Positions 17,290 to 26,706 are shown, numbered from the stretch's first letter. The stretch is 34,600 bases of DNA from Verrucomicrobiota bacterium (GCA_021208135.1 JAJOKB010000079.1:1-34600); one strand, 5' to 3'. The notes: generated by a model from the sequence alone, not told the origin. Translations and numbers: made by a program.

Positions 17290-17917
17290 GTCACATTCCG
17301 TTCGCTCGATGTTTGGCCGTATCGCCGGACGTTACGATGTGGCCAATCGCGTCCTCAGCGGTGGGACCGATATCTACTGGCGTTGGCGTTTGACCGGGTT
17401 GGTGCGGTCACAACAACCCGACTCCGTGGCTGACTTGGCCACAGGTAGCGGCGATGTGGCATTTGCGCTGCGCCGCCGCTTGGGCACCGGTGTCAGGATT
17501 TCGGGTTACGACTTTTGCCCGCCCATGCTGGAAGAAGCACGCGTCAAGGGTGCCAGAGGCGCAATGTATAAGGATATCCCGTTTGCCGAAGGCGATTGTC
17601 TGGCTTTACCCATCGACGATCAAAGCGTGGCTGCAGTCACCATTTCTTTCGGTCTGCGCAATCTGGAAAACCGCCACTTGGGACTGCAGGAAATGCGGCG
17701 CATCCTGAAACCCGGTGGGTGCCTGTACTGTCTGGAATTTTCCCAGCCTTATGCACTGTTGCGCCCTTTTTATTACCTCTACCTGAAATACGTCCTCCCT
17801 TTGTTTGCCCGGCTTCTCACGGGCGATAAAGCCGCCTATGACTATTTGGCAGGAAGCATTGAGAGTTTCCCGCCCGGCCGATTTAAGCGCAGAAATGCTT
17901 TCTGCCGGATTCAGTGA
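17282..17917 (+). CDS. ubiE: UbiE/MenG quinone methyltransferase (frameshifted near its end; gene reaches 17975)
   Basis: A SAM-dependent C-methyltransferase of menaquinone or ubiquinone synthesis. ATG 17282 gives the correct N-terminus ([23 protein letters not shown]). SAM motif I is [15 protein letters not shown], motif II lies in [16 protein letters not shown], and motif III is [13 protein letters not shown]. The frame fails around 17870-17880 inside a GC run. The conserved ending continues one frame on as [31 protein letters not shown] to a TGA at 17973-17975, giving ~231 residues, normal for the family. It overlaps the end of the clpX-like gene, which suggests translational coupling. The quinone cannot be chosen from sequence alone; most Verrucomicrobia use menaquinone. 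Confidence 0.88.
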   Translation: MPESHSVRSMFGRIAGRYDVANRVLSGGTDIYWRWRLTGLVRSQQPDSVADLATGSGDVAFALRRRLGTGVRISGYDFCPPMLEEARVKGARGAMYKDIPFAEGDCLALPIDDQSVAAVTISFGLRNLENRHLGLQEMRRILKPGGCLYCLEFSQPYALLRPFYYLYLKYVLPLFARLLTGDKAAYDYLAGSIESFPPGRFKRRNAFCRIQ

Positions 17918-17985
17918 AGTCAAAGCAATCGCATTGACGGGTAGCATTGTGGCCATCCACATCGCCCGCCGCTGACCACAGCCAT

Positions 17986-19377
17986 TTATGGCAGCCCGGT
18001 CAATCTGCGCTGCACCAGTGTCTGCACCCGTTGCGCTTCCTCAGCGGTAAAATTTTCTCCTAAGCGCAGTTGCGTCAGAGGCACCACGGTATCAATCAGC
18101 GCTGCCTGCTCATTATCAATCATCAAAGCCATCAGCTCCATGGATCGCGAAAAAACGAAATCACCACGGGTCGGTGCAAACTCGCCGAATAACCGGGTGG
18201 TCAAGCGGGTTTGCATGTTGATGCGTCCCGTTACCTCCGGGATCAGGCGAAACCTCGACTCGCCATAAAATCCCCGTGTATTGCTGATCAAGACCGCGTC
18301 AGGAAACCGTAATGGATCTGAGGCTAAATTAAAGGTTCTGAGTCCGGCACTGCTCACATTGGACCGCGGAATCTGAATCGCAACGATACGCGGGTCACTG
18401 ACCAGAAACAGAACCTCATGGATACTGAAGCGCAGGTTTCCCAGTTCAATACTACCCTCTATCGCACGCAGCGAACCCAGGTTTTCGGGTCGAAATGGCG
18501 ATGACGCTGCCTCAAATAGTGCATAAGTGGCCCCAGCATGCTCAATCACCACCGTTTGCGTCTCCATAGAACGAGTGCGCGTACCTCCGAGAACACCGGC
18601 AGTGGTGAAATCAAATCTCAGAGTCACACGGTTATTGCGAAATTCGTCGAAGATTACATTCGAGGAAATAGGTTGCGCCTGCCGGATTTCCTCGCGCACC
18701 GCAACCGACGTCTCAGCCAACTGCGCTACATCGCGGCTAAGGCGATCGGTTTGTTCCTGCAACCGTTCTTTCTCCAGCCGCACGATTTCCACCTCAGCTC
18801 TGGCTGAAACCAAATTTTGTTGCAACATATCGCGTTCCGTTTCCCGGATTCTAAGGTCAGTGGCAAGAGTCTGGCGTTCTTGTTCCAAACTGCGCCTCTG
18901 CTCTTCCAAATTCGCAACCGTTCGCTCTGCATCCTGCAACCGCTGAATTCTCTGCTGTAACTCCTCTTGCAATTGCCGCGCCCGACGTTCCTCTTCCGCC
19001 ACACGCCGCGCCAACTCCTCGCGCTCAGCCGCAGTCAACTGTAAGGTTTCCTGCGTCTGGGTCACGGTTTCCGTCAGTCGATCGCGCTCAGCAGCCAAGC
19101 GTTCACGCTCCGCCGCAGTGCTTTCCAGATCTGACCTTGTTGTATCCAATTGCTCCGCCTGCCGCGCCATGTCATCAGCCATTTGCTCGCGGCGGGCAGC
19201 TTCATCCTCTAGCGACAACCGCAGCAACTCCACCATGTCAGCCTGTTGCGTTTGTTGCACTTCAGCACTTTCAGCAAGCTCCGAAGGCGCTTCAATACTG
19301 ATCGGGTTGAACTCAACTAAAGCCAGGATGCTGATCAGCAAAAAATCGCAAATGACCAATAACAGCGTCTTGTTCAC
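17986..19377 (-). CDS. MotB-like membrane-anchored coiled-coil protein
   Basis: A 463-residue protein with three parts. Residues 1-22 form one membrane helix, NKTLLLVICDFLLISILALV, carrying an Asp inside the membrane (Asp11). This is similar in form to the ADF helix of MotB and the Asp helix of ExbD/TolR, where the Asp carries protons. Residues ~30-240 are a long Glu/Gln/Arg-rich coiled coil. Residues ~250-463 are a globular beta-rich domain (FDFTTAGVLGG, EGSIELGNLRFSIHEVLFLV) that I cannot assign; it lacks the OmpA peptidoglycan-binding signature. The gene follows the MotA/TolQ-like gene by 27 bases. I infer a proton-driven pair; the output function is unknown. Confidence 0.6.
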   Translation of the reverse strand: MNKTLLLVICDFLLISILALVEFNPISIEAPSELAESAEVQQTQQADMVELLRLSLEDEAARREQMADDMARQAEQLDTTRSDLESTAAERERLAAERDRLTETVTQTQETLQLTAAEREELARRVAEEERRARQLQEELQQRIQRLQDAERTVANLEEQRRSLEQERQTLATDLRIRETERDMLQQNLVSARAEVEIVRLEKERLQEQTDRLSRDVAQLAETSVAVREEIRQAQPISSNVIFDEFRNNRVTLRFDFTTAGVLGGTRTRSMETQTVVIEHAGATYALFEAASSPFRPENLGSLRAIEGSIELGNLRFSIHEVLFLVSDPRIVAIQIPRSNVSSAGLRTFNLASDPLRFPDAVLISNTRGFYGESRFRLIPEVTGRINMQTRLTTRLFGEFAPTRGDFVFSRSMELMALMIDNEQAALIDTVVPLTQLRLGENFTAEEAQRVQTLVQRRLTGLP

Positions 19378-19404
19378 GTCAATTCGACCCCTTCATTGCC
19401 AAAA

Positions 19405-20016
19405 TCAATTCGCGTCGATAGGGCCGCAATATGCCACCTTAAATATCGCTACAAAAAGGATCCCAAACAAGGTCGATGCATAGGCCGCCATCAGGCTCGC
19501 CTCGACTATGTTCAGCACAATCATGATCAAGGATCCTACGGTACCACCCAAACCCACATAAAGACCCAGATCAAACAGGTTTTCTTCATTCTCCAATAAT
19601 TGCAGCTTGGTTCGGGCGGGTTCATCCGCACTGCGCACCTCTTTTAAGCGCACCATGCAAAACATGAATACCATGAGTTGCACAACGAAAAACATTAACA
19701 ATACAATGAGAGTAACCTGATCAAACATAGTGGGTCCTGTTGAAGATGAAATATTGGCCAGCGAATGAAGGGAAGCGAGATCCAGAGTGGGCATGGCGCG
19801 CTGTCCGGCATTGAATTCCAGTAGTTTGGGTTCCACTGTTATCCAGACCAAACCGAAGCCCACCAGTGCGATGGAACCAGTGGTGGCAACGCGCAACCAA
19901 ACCGGAGCGTGTAAACCGGGCCGCACCGCGGCAAGCCACTGGAACAATTGCAAAAATGCCAGTGCAAGAAACCACGCCGCCGCCATAAAAAGCAGATTTT
20001 TGAAACCTAACGCCAA
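19405..20016 (-). CDS. MotA/TolQ/ExbB-like channel protein, C-terminal piece (gene ~19405-21038)
   Basis: Four membrane helices are visible: LLFMAAAWFLALAFLQLF, VATTGSIALVGFGLVWITV, VTLIVLLMFFVVQLMVFMF, and the last two-part segment. That last segment, YVGLGGTVGSLIMIVLNIVE followed by AAYASTLFGILFVAIFKVAY, has the MotA/ExbB signature: the G-L-x-G-T-V turn, and the small Ala/Ser/Thr and Gly-rich helix that lines the ion path. The frame joins the upstream piece at an A run (plus-strand 20044-20051, eight A where seven are expected) as RFF-QDFVRAAPGLALGFK. Located in the inner membrane, it is the likely partner of the downstream coiled-coil protein. Confidence 0.65.
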   Translation of the reverse strand: MALGFKNLLFMAAAWFLALAFLQLFQWLAAVRPGLHAPVWLRVATTGSIALVGFGLVWITVEPKLLEFNAGQRAMPTLDLASLHSLANISSSTGPTMFDQVTLIVLLMFFVVQLMVFMFCMVRLKEVRSADEPARTKLQLLENEENLFDLGLYVGLGGTVGSLIMIVLNIVEASLMAAYASTLFGILFVAIFKVAYCGPIDAN

Positions 20017-20986
20017 GCCGGGAGCAGCACGGACGAAATCCTGAAAAAAAACGCTGCAAATTGATAAAAAGATCCCCGGCCGCTAAAAGAGCTGGTGGCG
20101 GTTCATACAGGGGCTGATTCAGTTGTGTAAGGTGTGCTAAACTTCCCTGACCAAACCGCAGGGCATAAGGCAAAGCCTGCCAACCCGGGTCTCCGTTATC
20201 CAAAAGATAAGCGATTAATCCCGCTGGATCCGGCGTCATTAACAGTCCAGCTGCCAACTGTGCAAATTGATCAGGACGGGCGGCTATCAACAAGGACAAG
20301 TCAATCAGAGTATCTGCATCAGGAACCAATTGCACCAATGCAGCCATTTCTGCCCAACGTGCGCGGGTTCCAATTGCTACGTTGGCTTTCAGCATTTGTT
20401 CCAGGCGGAATTGGGCACGCGTATCTCCAGATAACGCCGCTTGAGACAAGCTATGCCATTGACGCGAGAGATCTGTTCGCCACGCACCACTTTGCTCCAG
20501 CATGGCCGTGGTCAAAATCACCGCATCCAACGGATGACCGCTACTGGTAAACACCGGCATGAAATGTTGCCAACCCGCCAATTCCCGCACACCTAACAAG
20601 CCTTGCACACGCACGTTCGGCGACTGCTCAAGAAATGACAATGCCCCCTCTCTGCGAGGGCGCGGCAACATCAATTGCAACACAGGTCTGGAATCTGTCA
20701 CGGGTTCCCAGATGCGCATTAAAGCCTCAAAATGCGGGGATGGACCTCCGCTCACCGCATACTGCGGATGTTGCCTGACAATCTGCCGGTACCTTAACTG
20801 CGCGTCTTCTGTCGGTGCACGCTCTGGCAACGCTTGCCAAACAACCTGCGCCAACCCAATCGAGCCAACTTCCAGCCAATCATCAACCCTATCCTCAACC
20901 TGCAAGGTACCAGATCCCGCCGACTCCAAAACCAATATTGACACACTCCGAAAGTGCACCGGAACAGACACCCCCAAAACCAGCAA
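19721..20986 (-). CDS. MotA/TolQ/ExbB-like channel protein, N-terminal piece
   Basis: The meaningful part runs from ~20986 down to 20045. It begins with a membrane helix and then has a ~290-residue soluble, probably periplasmic, domain with helical-repeat character (RWAEMAALVQLVPDADTLID, YALRFGQGSLAHLTQLNQP) and no motif I can name. The TTG at 20986 is only nominal. A better start is ATG 21038 (MKEPISKFCLF), which joins this frame as VAVSILLVLGVSVPV if the T run read on the minus strand at 21005-21010 has an indel. A large extra-membrane N-terminal domain ahead of a MotA/ExbB core recalls the extended ExbB-type proteins of some Gram-negatives. Confidence 0.5.
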   Translation of the reverse strand: MLVLGVSVPVHFRSVSILVLESAGSGTLQVEDRVDDWLEVGSIGLAQVVWQALPERAPTEDAQLRYRQIVRQHPQYAVSGGPSPHFEALMRIWEPVTDSRPVLQLMLPRPRREGALSFLEQSPNVRVQGLLGVRELAGWQHFMPVFTSSGHPLDAVILTTAMLEQSGAWRTDLSRQWHSLSQAALSGDTRAQFRLEQMLKANVAIGTRARWAEMAALVQLVPDADTLIDLSLLIAARPDQFAQLAAGLLMTPDPAGLIAYLLDNGDPGWQALPYALRFGQGSLAHLTQLNQPLYEPPPALLAAGDLFINLQRFFSGFRPCCSRLGVRFQKSAFYGGGVVSCTGIFAIVPVACRGAARFTRSGLVARCHHWFHRTGGLRFGLDNSGTQTTGIQCRTARHAHSGSRFPSFAGQYFIFNRTHYV

Positions 20987-21099
20987 TAGTATGGATACCG
21001 CAACAAAAAAGGCAGAACTTGGATATGGGCTCTTTCATGACTTTGTCGAGGATGCACTCTCAGGGACCAGGCATTAGACAAAAAGGACACGCGCAAGGT

Positions 21100-21306
21100 T
21101 CAAGAGTGACGTTCCTTGTCAAACTGGAACACCACCCCCGTTCCTCCTATAATCAGCGCAGAAACTGCCAGTTTCCAAGAGGCGATGGCCCAGCCAAACA
21201 CTCCCAGAAAAATTCCCAACGCGATGAGAAAATAGCCGGCCTGATACTTTTTAAGTTCGTAACGCGGCGGCTTGCCACTGCTGCTTGGCTCACTGTTTTG
21301 CTTCAT
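21100..21306 (-). CDS. Small two-helix membrane protein
   Basis: A 68-residue protein starting MKQNSEPSSSGKPPRYELKK with two hydrophobic segments (AGYFLIALGIFLGVFGWAI and LAVSALIIGGTGVVF) and a short charged end. ATG 21306 is preferred to the upstream GTG at 21348 since it gives a compact protein with a polar N-terminus. It lies about 60 bases upstream of the MotA-like gene on the same strand and may belong to that unit. No family is recognised. Confidence 0.6.
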   Translation of the reverse strand: MKQNSEPSSSGKPPRYELKKYQAGYFLIALGIFLGVFGWAIASWKLAVSALIIGGTGVVFQFDKERHS

Positions 21307-21435
21307 AATACCAAGCTTGCCGCAAGTTTTACCCGAATGCAAGCGCACCTTATTTGTAGATGAATCCCCAGCTTGACAATCGGGACGCTATGAAAAGTGT
21401 TGCCTCTGCGCCAAGGGTCTCTTGACTGAAATCTT

Positions 21436-22683
21436 ATGTCTCAAGAATCCACTTCCGCTTCAGCCAAAGGCGCCAAGGTAACAATCGCCGATGGTATCCT
21501 GCAAACTCCGGATCATCCGATCATTCCTTTCATCGAAGGTGACGGTATCGGTCCGGATATTTGGGCAGCATCCGTCCGTGTGTTTGATGCCGCCGTTGCC
21601 AAAGCCTACAATGGCACCAAATCCATTGTATGGAAAGAGGTCTTGGCCGGAGAAAAGGCATTCAAGGAAACCGGCAACTGGTTGCCCGAAGAGACTTTGG
21701 CCGCCTTCCGCGAATATTTGGTTGGCATTAAAGGCCCACTCACCACTCCAGTAGGCGGTGGCATCCGCTCACTCAATGTCGCCCTCCGCCAGGAGCTCGA
21801 TCTCTACGTCTGTTGCCGCCCAGTACGCTATTTTGATGGCGTTCAGAGCCCGGTCAAGCGCCCACAGGATACGGACATGGTTATTTTCCGCGAAAATACC
21901 GAAGACATTTACGCCGGCATTGAATTTCAGGAAGGCACTTCTGAGGCCGAATCTTTTAAAACTTGGCTGAAAGCCACTTACCCGGCAAAATTTGCCAAAG
22001 TCCGCTTCCCAGGCAGCGCAGGTTTCGGCATCAAACCCGTGTCCCGCGAGGGTACAGCTCGCTTGGTGCGCGCAGCCATTCAATACGCGATCGACGAGGG
22101 GCGCAAGAGTGTTACCCTCGTTCACAAGGGTAACATTATGAAGTTTACCGAAGGCGCCTTCCGCGACTGGGGTTACGCTGTCGCCAAGGAAGAATTCGGC
22201 GCCAAGGAAATTGATGGCGGCCCTTGGTGCGAGCTGCCCAACGGTATCATCATCAAGGATGTTATCGCCGATGCGTTTCTGCAGCAGATCCTAACCCGCC
22301 CGGCAGAGTACGACGTTGTCGCAACCCTCAACCTCAATGGCGATTATATCTCCGACGCGCTCGCAGCACAGGTCGGTGGCATCGGCATCGCCCCAGGCGG
22401 AAATATCAATTACGTGCTCGGGGCAGCCATTTTTGAGGCCACTCACGGCACAGCACCCAAATACGCCGGGCAAGATAAAGTCAATCCCGGCTCCGTCATC
22501 CTTTCCGGAGAAATGATGCTGCGCTACCTCGGCTGGCGCGAGGCTGCCGATCTGGTCATTAAAGGCATGGAAGGCGCGATTCGCGACGCCCAGGTCACCT
22601 ACGACTTGGCTCGCTTGATGGGCGACGATGTCAAACCCATCCGATGTTCCGCATTCGGAGACGCCATCATCGCCCGCATGTAA
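21436..22683 (+). CDS. icd: NADP-dependent isocitrate dehydrogenase
   Basis: A 415-residue enzyme of the citric acid cycle (isocitrate + NADP+ to 2-oxoglutarate + CO2 + NADPH), the same size and type as E. coli Icd. Landmarks are [12 protein letters not shown], the isocitrate loop [13 protein letters not shown] whose Ser is the phosphorylation site in E. coli, [12 protein letters not shown], and [18 protein letters not shown]. The Lys-Tyr in APKYAG marks NADP specificity. The frame is intact. The gene is flanked by a divergent small membrane gene and followed by two hairpins before greA. Confidence 0.96.
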   Translation: MSQESTSASAKGAKVTIADGILQTPDHPIIPFIEGDGIGPDIWAASVRVFDAAVAKAYNGTKSIVWKEVLAGEKAFKETGNWLPEETLAAFREYLVGIKGPLTTPVGGGIRSLNVALRQELDLYVCCRPVRYFDGVQSPVKRPQDTDMVIFRENTEDIYAGIEFQEGTSEAESFKTWLKATYPAKFAKVRFPGSAGFGIKPVSREGTARLVRAAIQYAIDEGRKSVTLVHKGNIMKFTEGAFRDWGYAVAKEEFGAKEIDGGPWCELPNGIIIKDVIADAFLQQILTRPAEYDVVATLNLNGDYISDALAAQVGGIGIAPGGNINYVLGAAIFEATHGTAPKYAGQDKVNPGSVILSGEMMLRYLGWREAADLVIKGMEGAIRDAQVTYDLARLMGDDVKPIRCSAFGDAIIARM

Positions 22684-22706
22684 TTTCAGTTTAACCCACC
22701 TTGAAC

Positions 22707-22769
22707 GCCGAACTGCCAAGCGGTTCGGCTTCAATGTTGTATTGACCAACGAGGTTTTGCTTGTTGGTC
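22707..22769 (+). promoter_or_regulatory. Two tandem hairpins between icd and greA
   Basis: First hairpin: GCCGAAC / GTTCGGC (22707-22713 with 22723-22729), loop 9 nt. Second: GACCAAC / GTTGGTC (22744-22750 with 22763-22769), loop 12 nt, followed by TTACATTTTAAT. Both are perfect 7-bp stems in a 119-base gap. The first is the better candidate for an icd terminator. The second lies 33 bases before the greA start and could act on greA as a leader element. Confidence 0.4.
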
Positions 22770-22802
22770 TTACATTTTAATAACCCAACAGACAGAACTT
22801 GT

Positions 22803-24677
22803 ATGAACAAGGAAGCAATTGAATTGCTCATCCAGAAGCACCCGCGCCTGAAGAAAAACAGAGCAAAACTCGAAGCCATGCAACCGGGCACCTACTGCAT
22901 TCACCGCAGCTGGGGAATGGGCATCATCAAAGCCTACGACGAACAATCCGGACGTATGCTCATCGACTTTCCGGATGGACGCACCGGGCATGCCATGGAT
23001 CCCGTGTTCTGCGTGGATAAACTCGATGTCCTCGACAAGGATGATATCCGCGTCAAGGCACAGGTTAATCCAACTCGAATCAAGGCTCTCGCAAAAGACA
23101 ATCCTGCAGACCTCATCGTTGAGATTTTGCAACAGCTGCCCGACCAATCTGCCAGCGAAACAGAAATCGAGCTCACCTTAGCCCGTACCCTCGGACAGGA
23201 AGGTAGCAAAAAATGGTGGACTGCCACCAAAAAGCTACTGGTCAAGGACCCGAGGATTGCCGTGCCAACCAAACGCAACGCACCTTTCGTGTTGCGCGAT
23301 GAGCCGGTCAAAGCCGAGGATGAAGTTCTGGACGAGTTTTTCGAAACCAAGGCGCCAAAGAAAAAAATCAATCTCGCCAGCAAACTTTTAGCACTGTCAG
23401 TCAAACACGAGGACATCAAAGAAGCTTTGCCAAATATCCTCAAAGAATTGGCAGTTTCTGTTGCTGAAACCAAGCAGCTCAACATGGGCGAACGCCTCTA
23501 TGGCATCTGGGTGCGCAATGATTTGGCCCGCTTCATCCACGAGGACGTGGAGTCTCTGGAACCCACCTCAGCTACTTTGGTACGTTCCAGCGATGACTTG
23601 AGCACTCTGGCTGAAATGATCCCAGCTACTCACTTTGCACGCTACTTGGATCTCATCACCCGCGTGTACCCTGAAGATTGGCAGCGGATTTCTCTCGATC
23701 TGCTCAAAAATAGCTCAGGCAAATTCACCGCAGAATGCTTCCAGTTCCTAATGGAACGTGACTGTGAAGAGCTTTTGAGCGCCACTTTGCAGCGCTGGTT
23801 ACTAGAACAGAACTTAAAAGCCCCTGTGCTGGTATGGATTCTTAAAAATCGTAATTCGCGCAAATACGCCAAGGCAGTACGTGGTTTGATGACCCCAAGA
23901 CTGCTCAGCGCTGTATTCTTTGCCATTGATTACGAGGCACTGCAGTCGGCCGGCAACCGCCGCATTCCTCTGGCCGATCTGCTGGTTGAAGAAAAAGGTG
24001 GTGGTGTCATTGAAGAGTTGCTCGCCGATGCCGACAAAGAGACCGCTCACGACTTGGCCACCACATTGTTGCTGAACCAAGGATTCGAAGACCTCTCCAA
24101 AAAATTCCTTTTGGCACGCTTCATCAAGATGTTTCCAAGTGTCCAAAACATTGTGGATGGTGAGGCCAACGAACAAGCACCGGCCGCCAACGAGGAAGCA
24201 CTCATCGTTTCTCAGTCGAGTTTGGATATTCGCAAAAAGGAATACGAACACCTCATTTCCGTGCGCATTCCCAAGAACAAGGAAGATATTGCGGAAGCAC
24301 GTGCCCACGGCGACTTGCGCGAAAACGCTGAGTACAAAATGGCACGTCAGGAGCAAGATCTTCTTTTGGCCCGCAAAGCTGAGCTGGAACGCGATATGGG
24401 TCGCGCCAGAGTCACCGATTTTGCCGATGCTCCCAACAGCATTGTCGGTGTAGGAAGCGTAGTGGAACTGGAAGCCAACTCCACCAAGGAACGCGTCACA
24501 TACTCAATTTTGGGCGCCTGGGATGGCGACCCTGACCGCAATATCCTTTCTTATCAAACTCCTCTGGCCCGCGCACTCATTTCCGCCAAGGTCGGGGATA
24601 AAGTCAGCGTCGATATTGAAGGTCACCAGGAAGGCTGGAAAGTGCGCTCGATCAAGCGTTGGGTTGACAAAGTTTAA
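22803..24677 (+). CDS. greA: Long-form transcription elongation factor GreA
   Basis: A 624-residue protein whose last ~160 residues are GreA. The coiled-coil tip has the catalytic acidic pair within ARAHGDLRENAEYKMARQEQ, followed by the FKBP-like C-domain (IVGVGSVVELEANSTKERVTYSILG ... SYQTPLARALISAKVGDKVSV). Ordinary GreA is ~158 residues. The extra ~460 N-terminal residues start with a small beta domain (GTYCIHRSWGMGIIKAYDE, a CarD/Tudor-like pattern), followed by helical-repeat sequence. Chlamydial GreA has a similar long form, so this is a trait of the PVC group. It rescues stalled RNA polymerase by stimulating transcript cleavage; the extension may bind polymerase or other factors. ATG 22803 follows ACAGAACTTGT and fits the conserved start MNKEAIELL. 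Confidence 0.9.
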   Translation: MNKEAIELLIQKHPRLKKNRAKLEAMQPGTYCIHRSWGMGIIKAYDEQSGRMLIDFPDGRTGHAMDPVFCVDKLDVLDKDDIRVKAQVNPTRIKALAKDNPADLIVEILQQLPDQSASETEIELTLARTLGQEGSKKWWTATKKLLVKDPRIAVPTKRNAPFVLRDEPVKAEDEVLDEFFETKAPKKKINLASKLLALSVKHEDIKEALPNILKELAVSVAETKQLNMGERLYGIWVRNDLARFIHEDVESLEPTSATLVRSSDDLSTLAEMIPATHFARYLDLITRVYPEDWQRISLDLLKNSSGKFTAECFQFLMERDCEELLSATLQRWLLEQNLKAPVLVWILKNRNSRKYAKAVRGLMTPRLLSAVFFAIDYEALQSAGNRRIPLADLLVEEKGGGVIEELLADADKETAHDLATTLLLNQGFEDLSKKFLLARFIKMFPSVQNIVDGEANEQAPAANEEALIVSQSSLDIRKKEYEHLISVRIPKNKEDIAEARAHGDLRENAEYKMARQEQDLLLARKAELERDMGRARVTDFADAPNSIVGVGSVVELEANSTKERVTYSILGAWDGDPDRNILSYQTPLARALISAKVGDKVSVDIEGHQEGWKVRSIKRWVDKV

Positions 24678-24689
24678 TGGGTTCTGCGC

Positions 24690-25622
24690 GTGATTACGGC
24701 CATTGAGATTCTAAAGCTCCTAGCCGATGTCACGCGTTTGCGGATCGTAAACTTGTTGGCGCAGGAAGAACTTTCAGTTGCTGAATTACAGGAAATCCTC
24801 GACATGGGGCAGTCGAGGATTTCTTCGCATTTAGCGCTGTTGCGTCAGGGTGGTTTGGTCCTGGATCGTCGGGAGGGCAAGCGCACCTACTATTCACTCA
24901 CCCACCGCAAAGGCTCGAGTGATCAAACTCTATTGGATACAATCCTCAGTTCAACTTCCACCGATGCCGAACTGCAACAGGATGGAGCTGCCTTGAAGCG
25001 GGTGATAGACTCGCGAAGGCAACTATCAGAGCGCTACTTCAACGAGGTAGCAGGCCGTCTGGGAAAAAACTACTGCCCGGGTCGTTCCTGGGAGGCTATC
25101 GGCCATTTATTGCTGAAACTGGTACCGGAAATCGACATTGTTGACCTGGGTGCTGGGGAAGGTGTTTTATCGCAACTTTTGGCGCGCCGGGCACGTTCAG
25201 TCTATTGCATAGACAACTCTCCCAAAATGGTTGAGGTAGGCACACAGTTAGCCAAAGAACATGGCTTTGAGAACCTGCATTATACTTTGGGAGATATTGA
25301 GCAGGTACCACTTCAAGACAATTCCATGGATCTGGCTTTGCTCAGTCAGGCATTGCACCACGCGCAACATCCAAGGAAGGCAATTCAAGAAGCATGGCGA
25401 GTACTGCGTCCAGGAGGCGAATTGCTCATCCTGGACCTGAATGAACACACCTTCGAAAAAGCGAGGGAATTGTATGCAGACCTTTGGTTAGGCTTCAAAT
25501 CCAATACCCTCTACCGCTGGCTCAGCGAGTCGGGGTTCCACCGCGTCAATGTTGACATTGTAGCCAAAGAAACACATCCACCCCACTTCGAAACGATTCT
25601 GGCGCAAGGCACCAAAATTTAA
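24690..25622 (+). CDS. ArsR-family regulator fused to a SAM-dependent methyltransferase
   Basis: A 310-residue two-domain protein. Residues 1-~80 are an ArsR/SmtB winged helix (LLADVTRLRIVNLLAQEELSVAELQEILD, then SRISSHLALLRQGGLV). No Cys-rich metal site is visible. Residues ~125-300 are a class I methyltransferase: motif I VDLGAGEGVLSQLLARR, acidic motif VYCIDNSP, motif II MDLALLSQALHHAQHPRKAI and motif III LRPGGELLILDLNEH. The GTG start at 24690 lies 12 bases after greA. Such fusions occur near methionine-cycle genes in other bacteria, where the SAM/SAH state may control DNA binding; none of those genes are here, so the target is open. Confidence 0.85.
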   Translation: MITAIEILKLLADVTRLRIVNLLAQEELSVAELQEILDMGQSRISSHLALLRQGGLVLDRREGKRTYYSLTHRKGSSDQTLLDTILSSTSTDAELQQDGAALKRVIDSRRQLSERYFNEVAGRLGKNYCPGRSWEAIGHLLLKLVPEIDIVDLGAGEGVLSQLLARRARSVYCIDNSPKMVEVGTQLAKEHGFENLHYTLGDIEQVPLQDNSMDLALLSQALHHAQHPRKAIQEAWRVLRPGGELLILDLNEHTFEKARELYADLWLGFKSNTLYRWLSESGFHRVNVDIVAKETHPPHFETILAQGTKI

Positions 25623-25656
25623 ACGGAATCCGCCCATCCGCTTAATTCAGCCACCT

Positions 25657-26706
25657 TTAGCGAGCAACACTGTTGCGATAGATTTCGATGAGTGCGTCCG
25701 CCTCAGAGTGAATGGTAAAACCGGAGCGCACACGCTCCACACCAGCGATACCCATCGCTTCAAGGTTTTGCTCGTCAGCTAAAAGCTCATACAGAGCGCG
25801 ACCCAAGGCCTCATTATCAGCACACGGAACAAGAAGCCCTTGCTTGCCAGGCTCAATGACCATTTCAAAACCACCGGTGCGTGTGGCGACAACGGCAGCT
25901 CCACAAGCCAAAGCCTCCAGACAAGTAAGTCCAAAGCCCTCGTTGTGCGGTACGCATGCTACCAGCGACATGGCTGCAAATAAATCCGGCAACTCAGCAA
26001 ATGGACGTTTTCCCAACCAGTAAAAACGATCCTGCAGTCCTCGGTCTGTGATATAATCCTTTAACTCTCTCTCAAAGCTTTGAAAAGCGAGTGTGGTCTC
26101 ACCAACGATTACTGCAGAGACATCAGGAAAGTGTGGCAAAACCTCACAACACGCATAAACGAATTCCCGGATACCCTTTTGGGGCCGGACACGACCAAAA
26201 ATGCCGATTCCCAAGCGCCCTCTCAATCCAAGCTTTTTCCATGCTGCCGCCTTATCGGCGGGTGGACGGTAGATTGCGGTATCAACGCCATGAGGAATTA
26301 TCGCATCAGGGACCTTCTCCAACCAAGATGCAGCACGAGGGGAAGTGGACAGTAATGTATCCATCCGCCGATATAAAAACTTTGTCCACCAACTGTGTTT
26401 ACGCTGTGCAGTTGAAGTGAAAATCAAATGCAGCGGCAGTCCCAACCAATGCTTCAACAACACGCCTGCAAGCATTTCGATATTGCGTCTGGCATGCCAA
26501 ATGGAGACTTCCCCATTACAAGTGCAAGAGTGCAAATGGAACAACAGTTTGAACCACCCCCAGTGGACCACAGACACCGGCAGAGGAGTACCCACAGTAA
26601 CAAGATCAATCCTTGCCTGTTGATTGGGAGCCAAGGCGCAAACAGTGGCAGTGATCCCGGAGAATCGCCGGTTCAGGTTGGGCAATATGACCAAGGGGGT
26701 ACTCAA
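25657..26706 (-). CDS. LpcC-like GT4 glycosyltransferase (LPS core mannosyltransferase type)
   Basis: A ~349-residue GT-B enzyme. Its opening (VILPNLNRRFSGITATVCAL) and the segment IWHARRNIEMLAGVLL, followed by FTSTAQRKHSWWTKFLYRRMD, are characteristic of LpcC-type mannosyltransferases of lipopolysaccharide core synthesis. The donor site shows GIGIFGRVRPQKG and the EX7E motif in NEGFGLTCLEALACG. The open frame extends upstream to 26814, but that part overlaps the dehydrogenase gene. I set the start at TTG 26706, 4 bases after its stop, because homology begins there. It is the last gene on the BMC strand, and its envelope role is unrelated to the compartment, so it may simply be co-transcribed. 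Confidence 0.75.
   Translation of the reverse strand: MSTPLVILPNLNRRFSGITATVCALAPNQQARIDLVTVGTPLPVSVVHWGWFKLLFHLHSCTCNGEVSIWHARRNIEMLAGVLLKHWLGLPLHLIFTSTAQRKHSWWTKFLYRRMDTLLSTSPRAASWLEKVPDAIIPHGVDTAIYRPPADKAAAWKKLGLRGRLGIGIFGRVRPQKGIREFVYACCEVLPHFPDVSAVIVGETTLAFQSFERELKDYITDRGLQDRFYWLGKRPFAELPDLFAAMSLVACVPHNEGFGLTCLEALACGAAVVATRTGGFEMVIEPGKQGLLVPCADNEALGRALYELLADEQNLEAMGIAGVERVRSGFTIHSEADALIEIYRNSVAR

Noticed and set aside
18527..18946. Plus-strand Ser/Arg-rich open frames opposite the coiled-coil gene
   Set aside because: They are complementary translations of the repetitive Glu/Gln/Arg codons of the coiled coil.
20794..21096. Separate small gene upstream of the MotA-like gene
   Set aside because: The Cys/Trp/Arg-rich product looks like out-of-frame translation of the channel gene's N-terminus.
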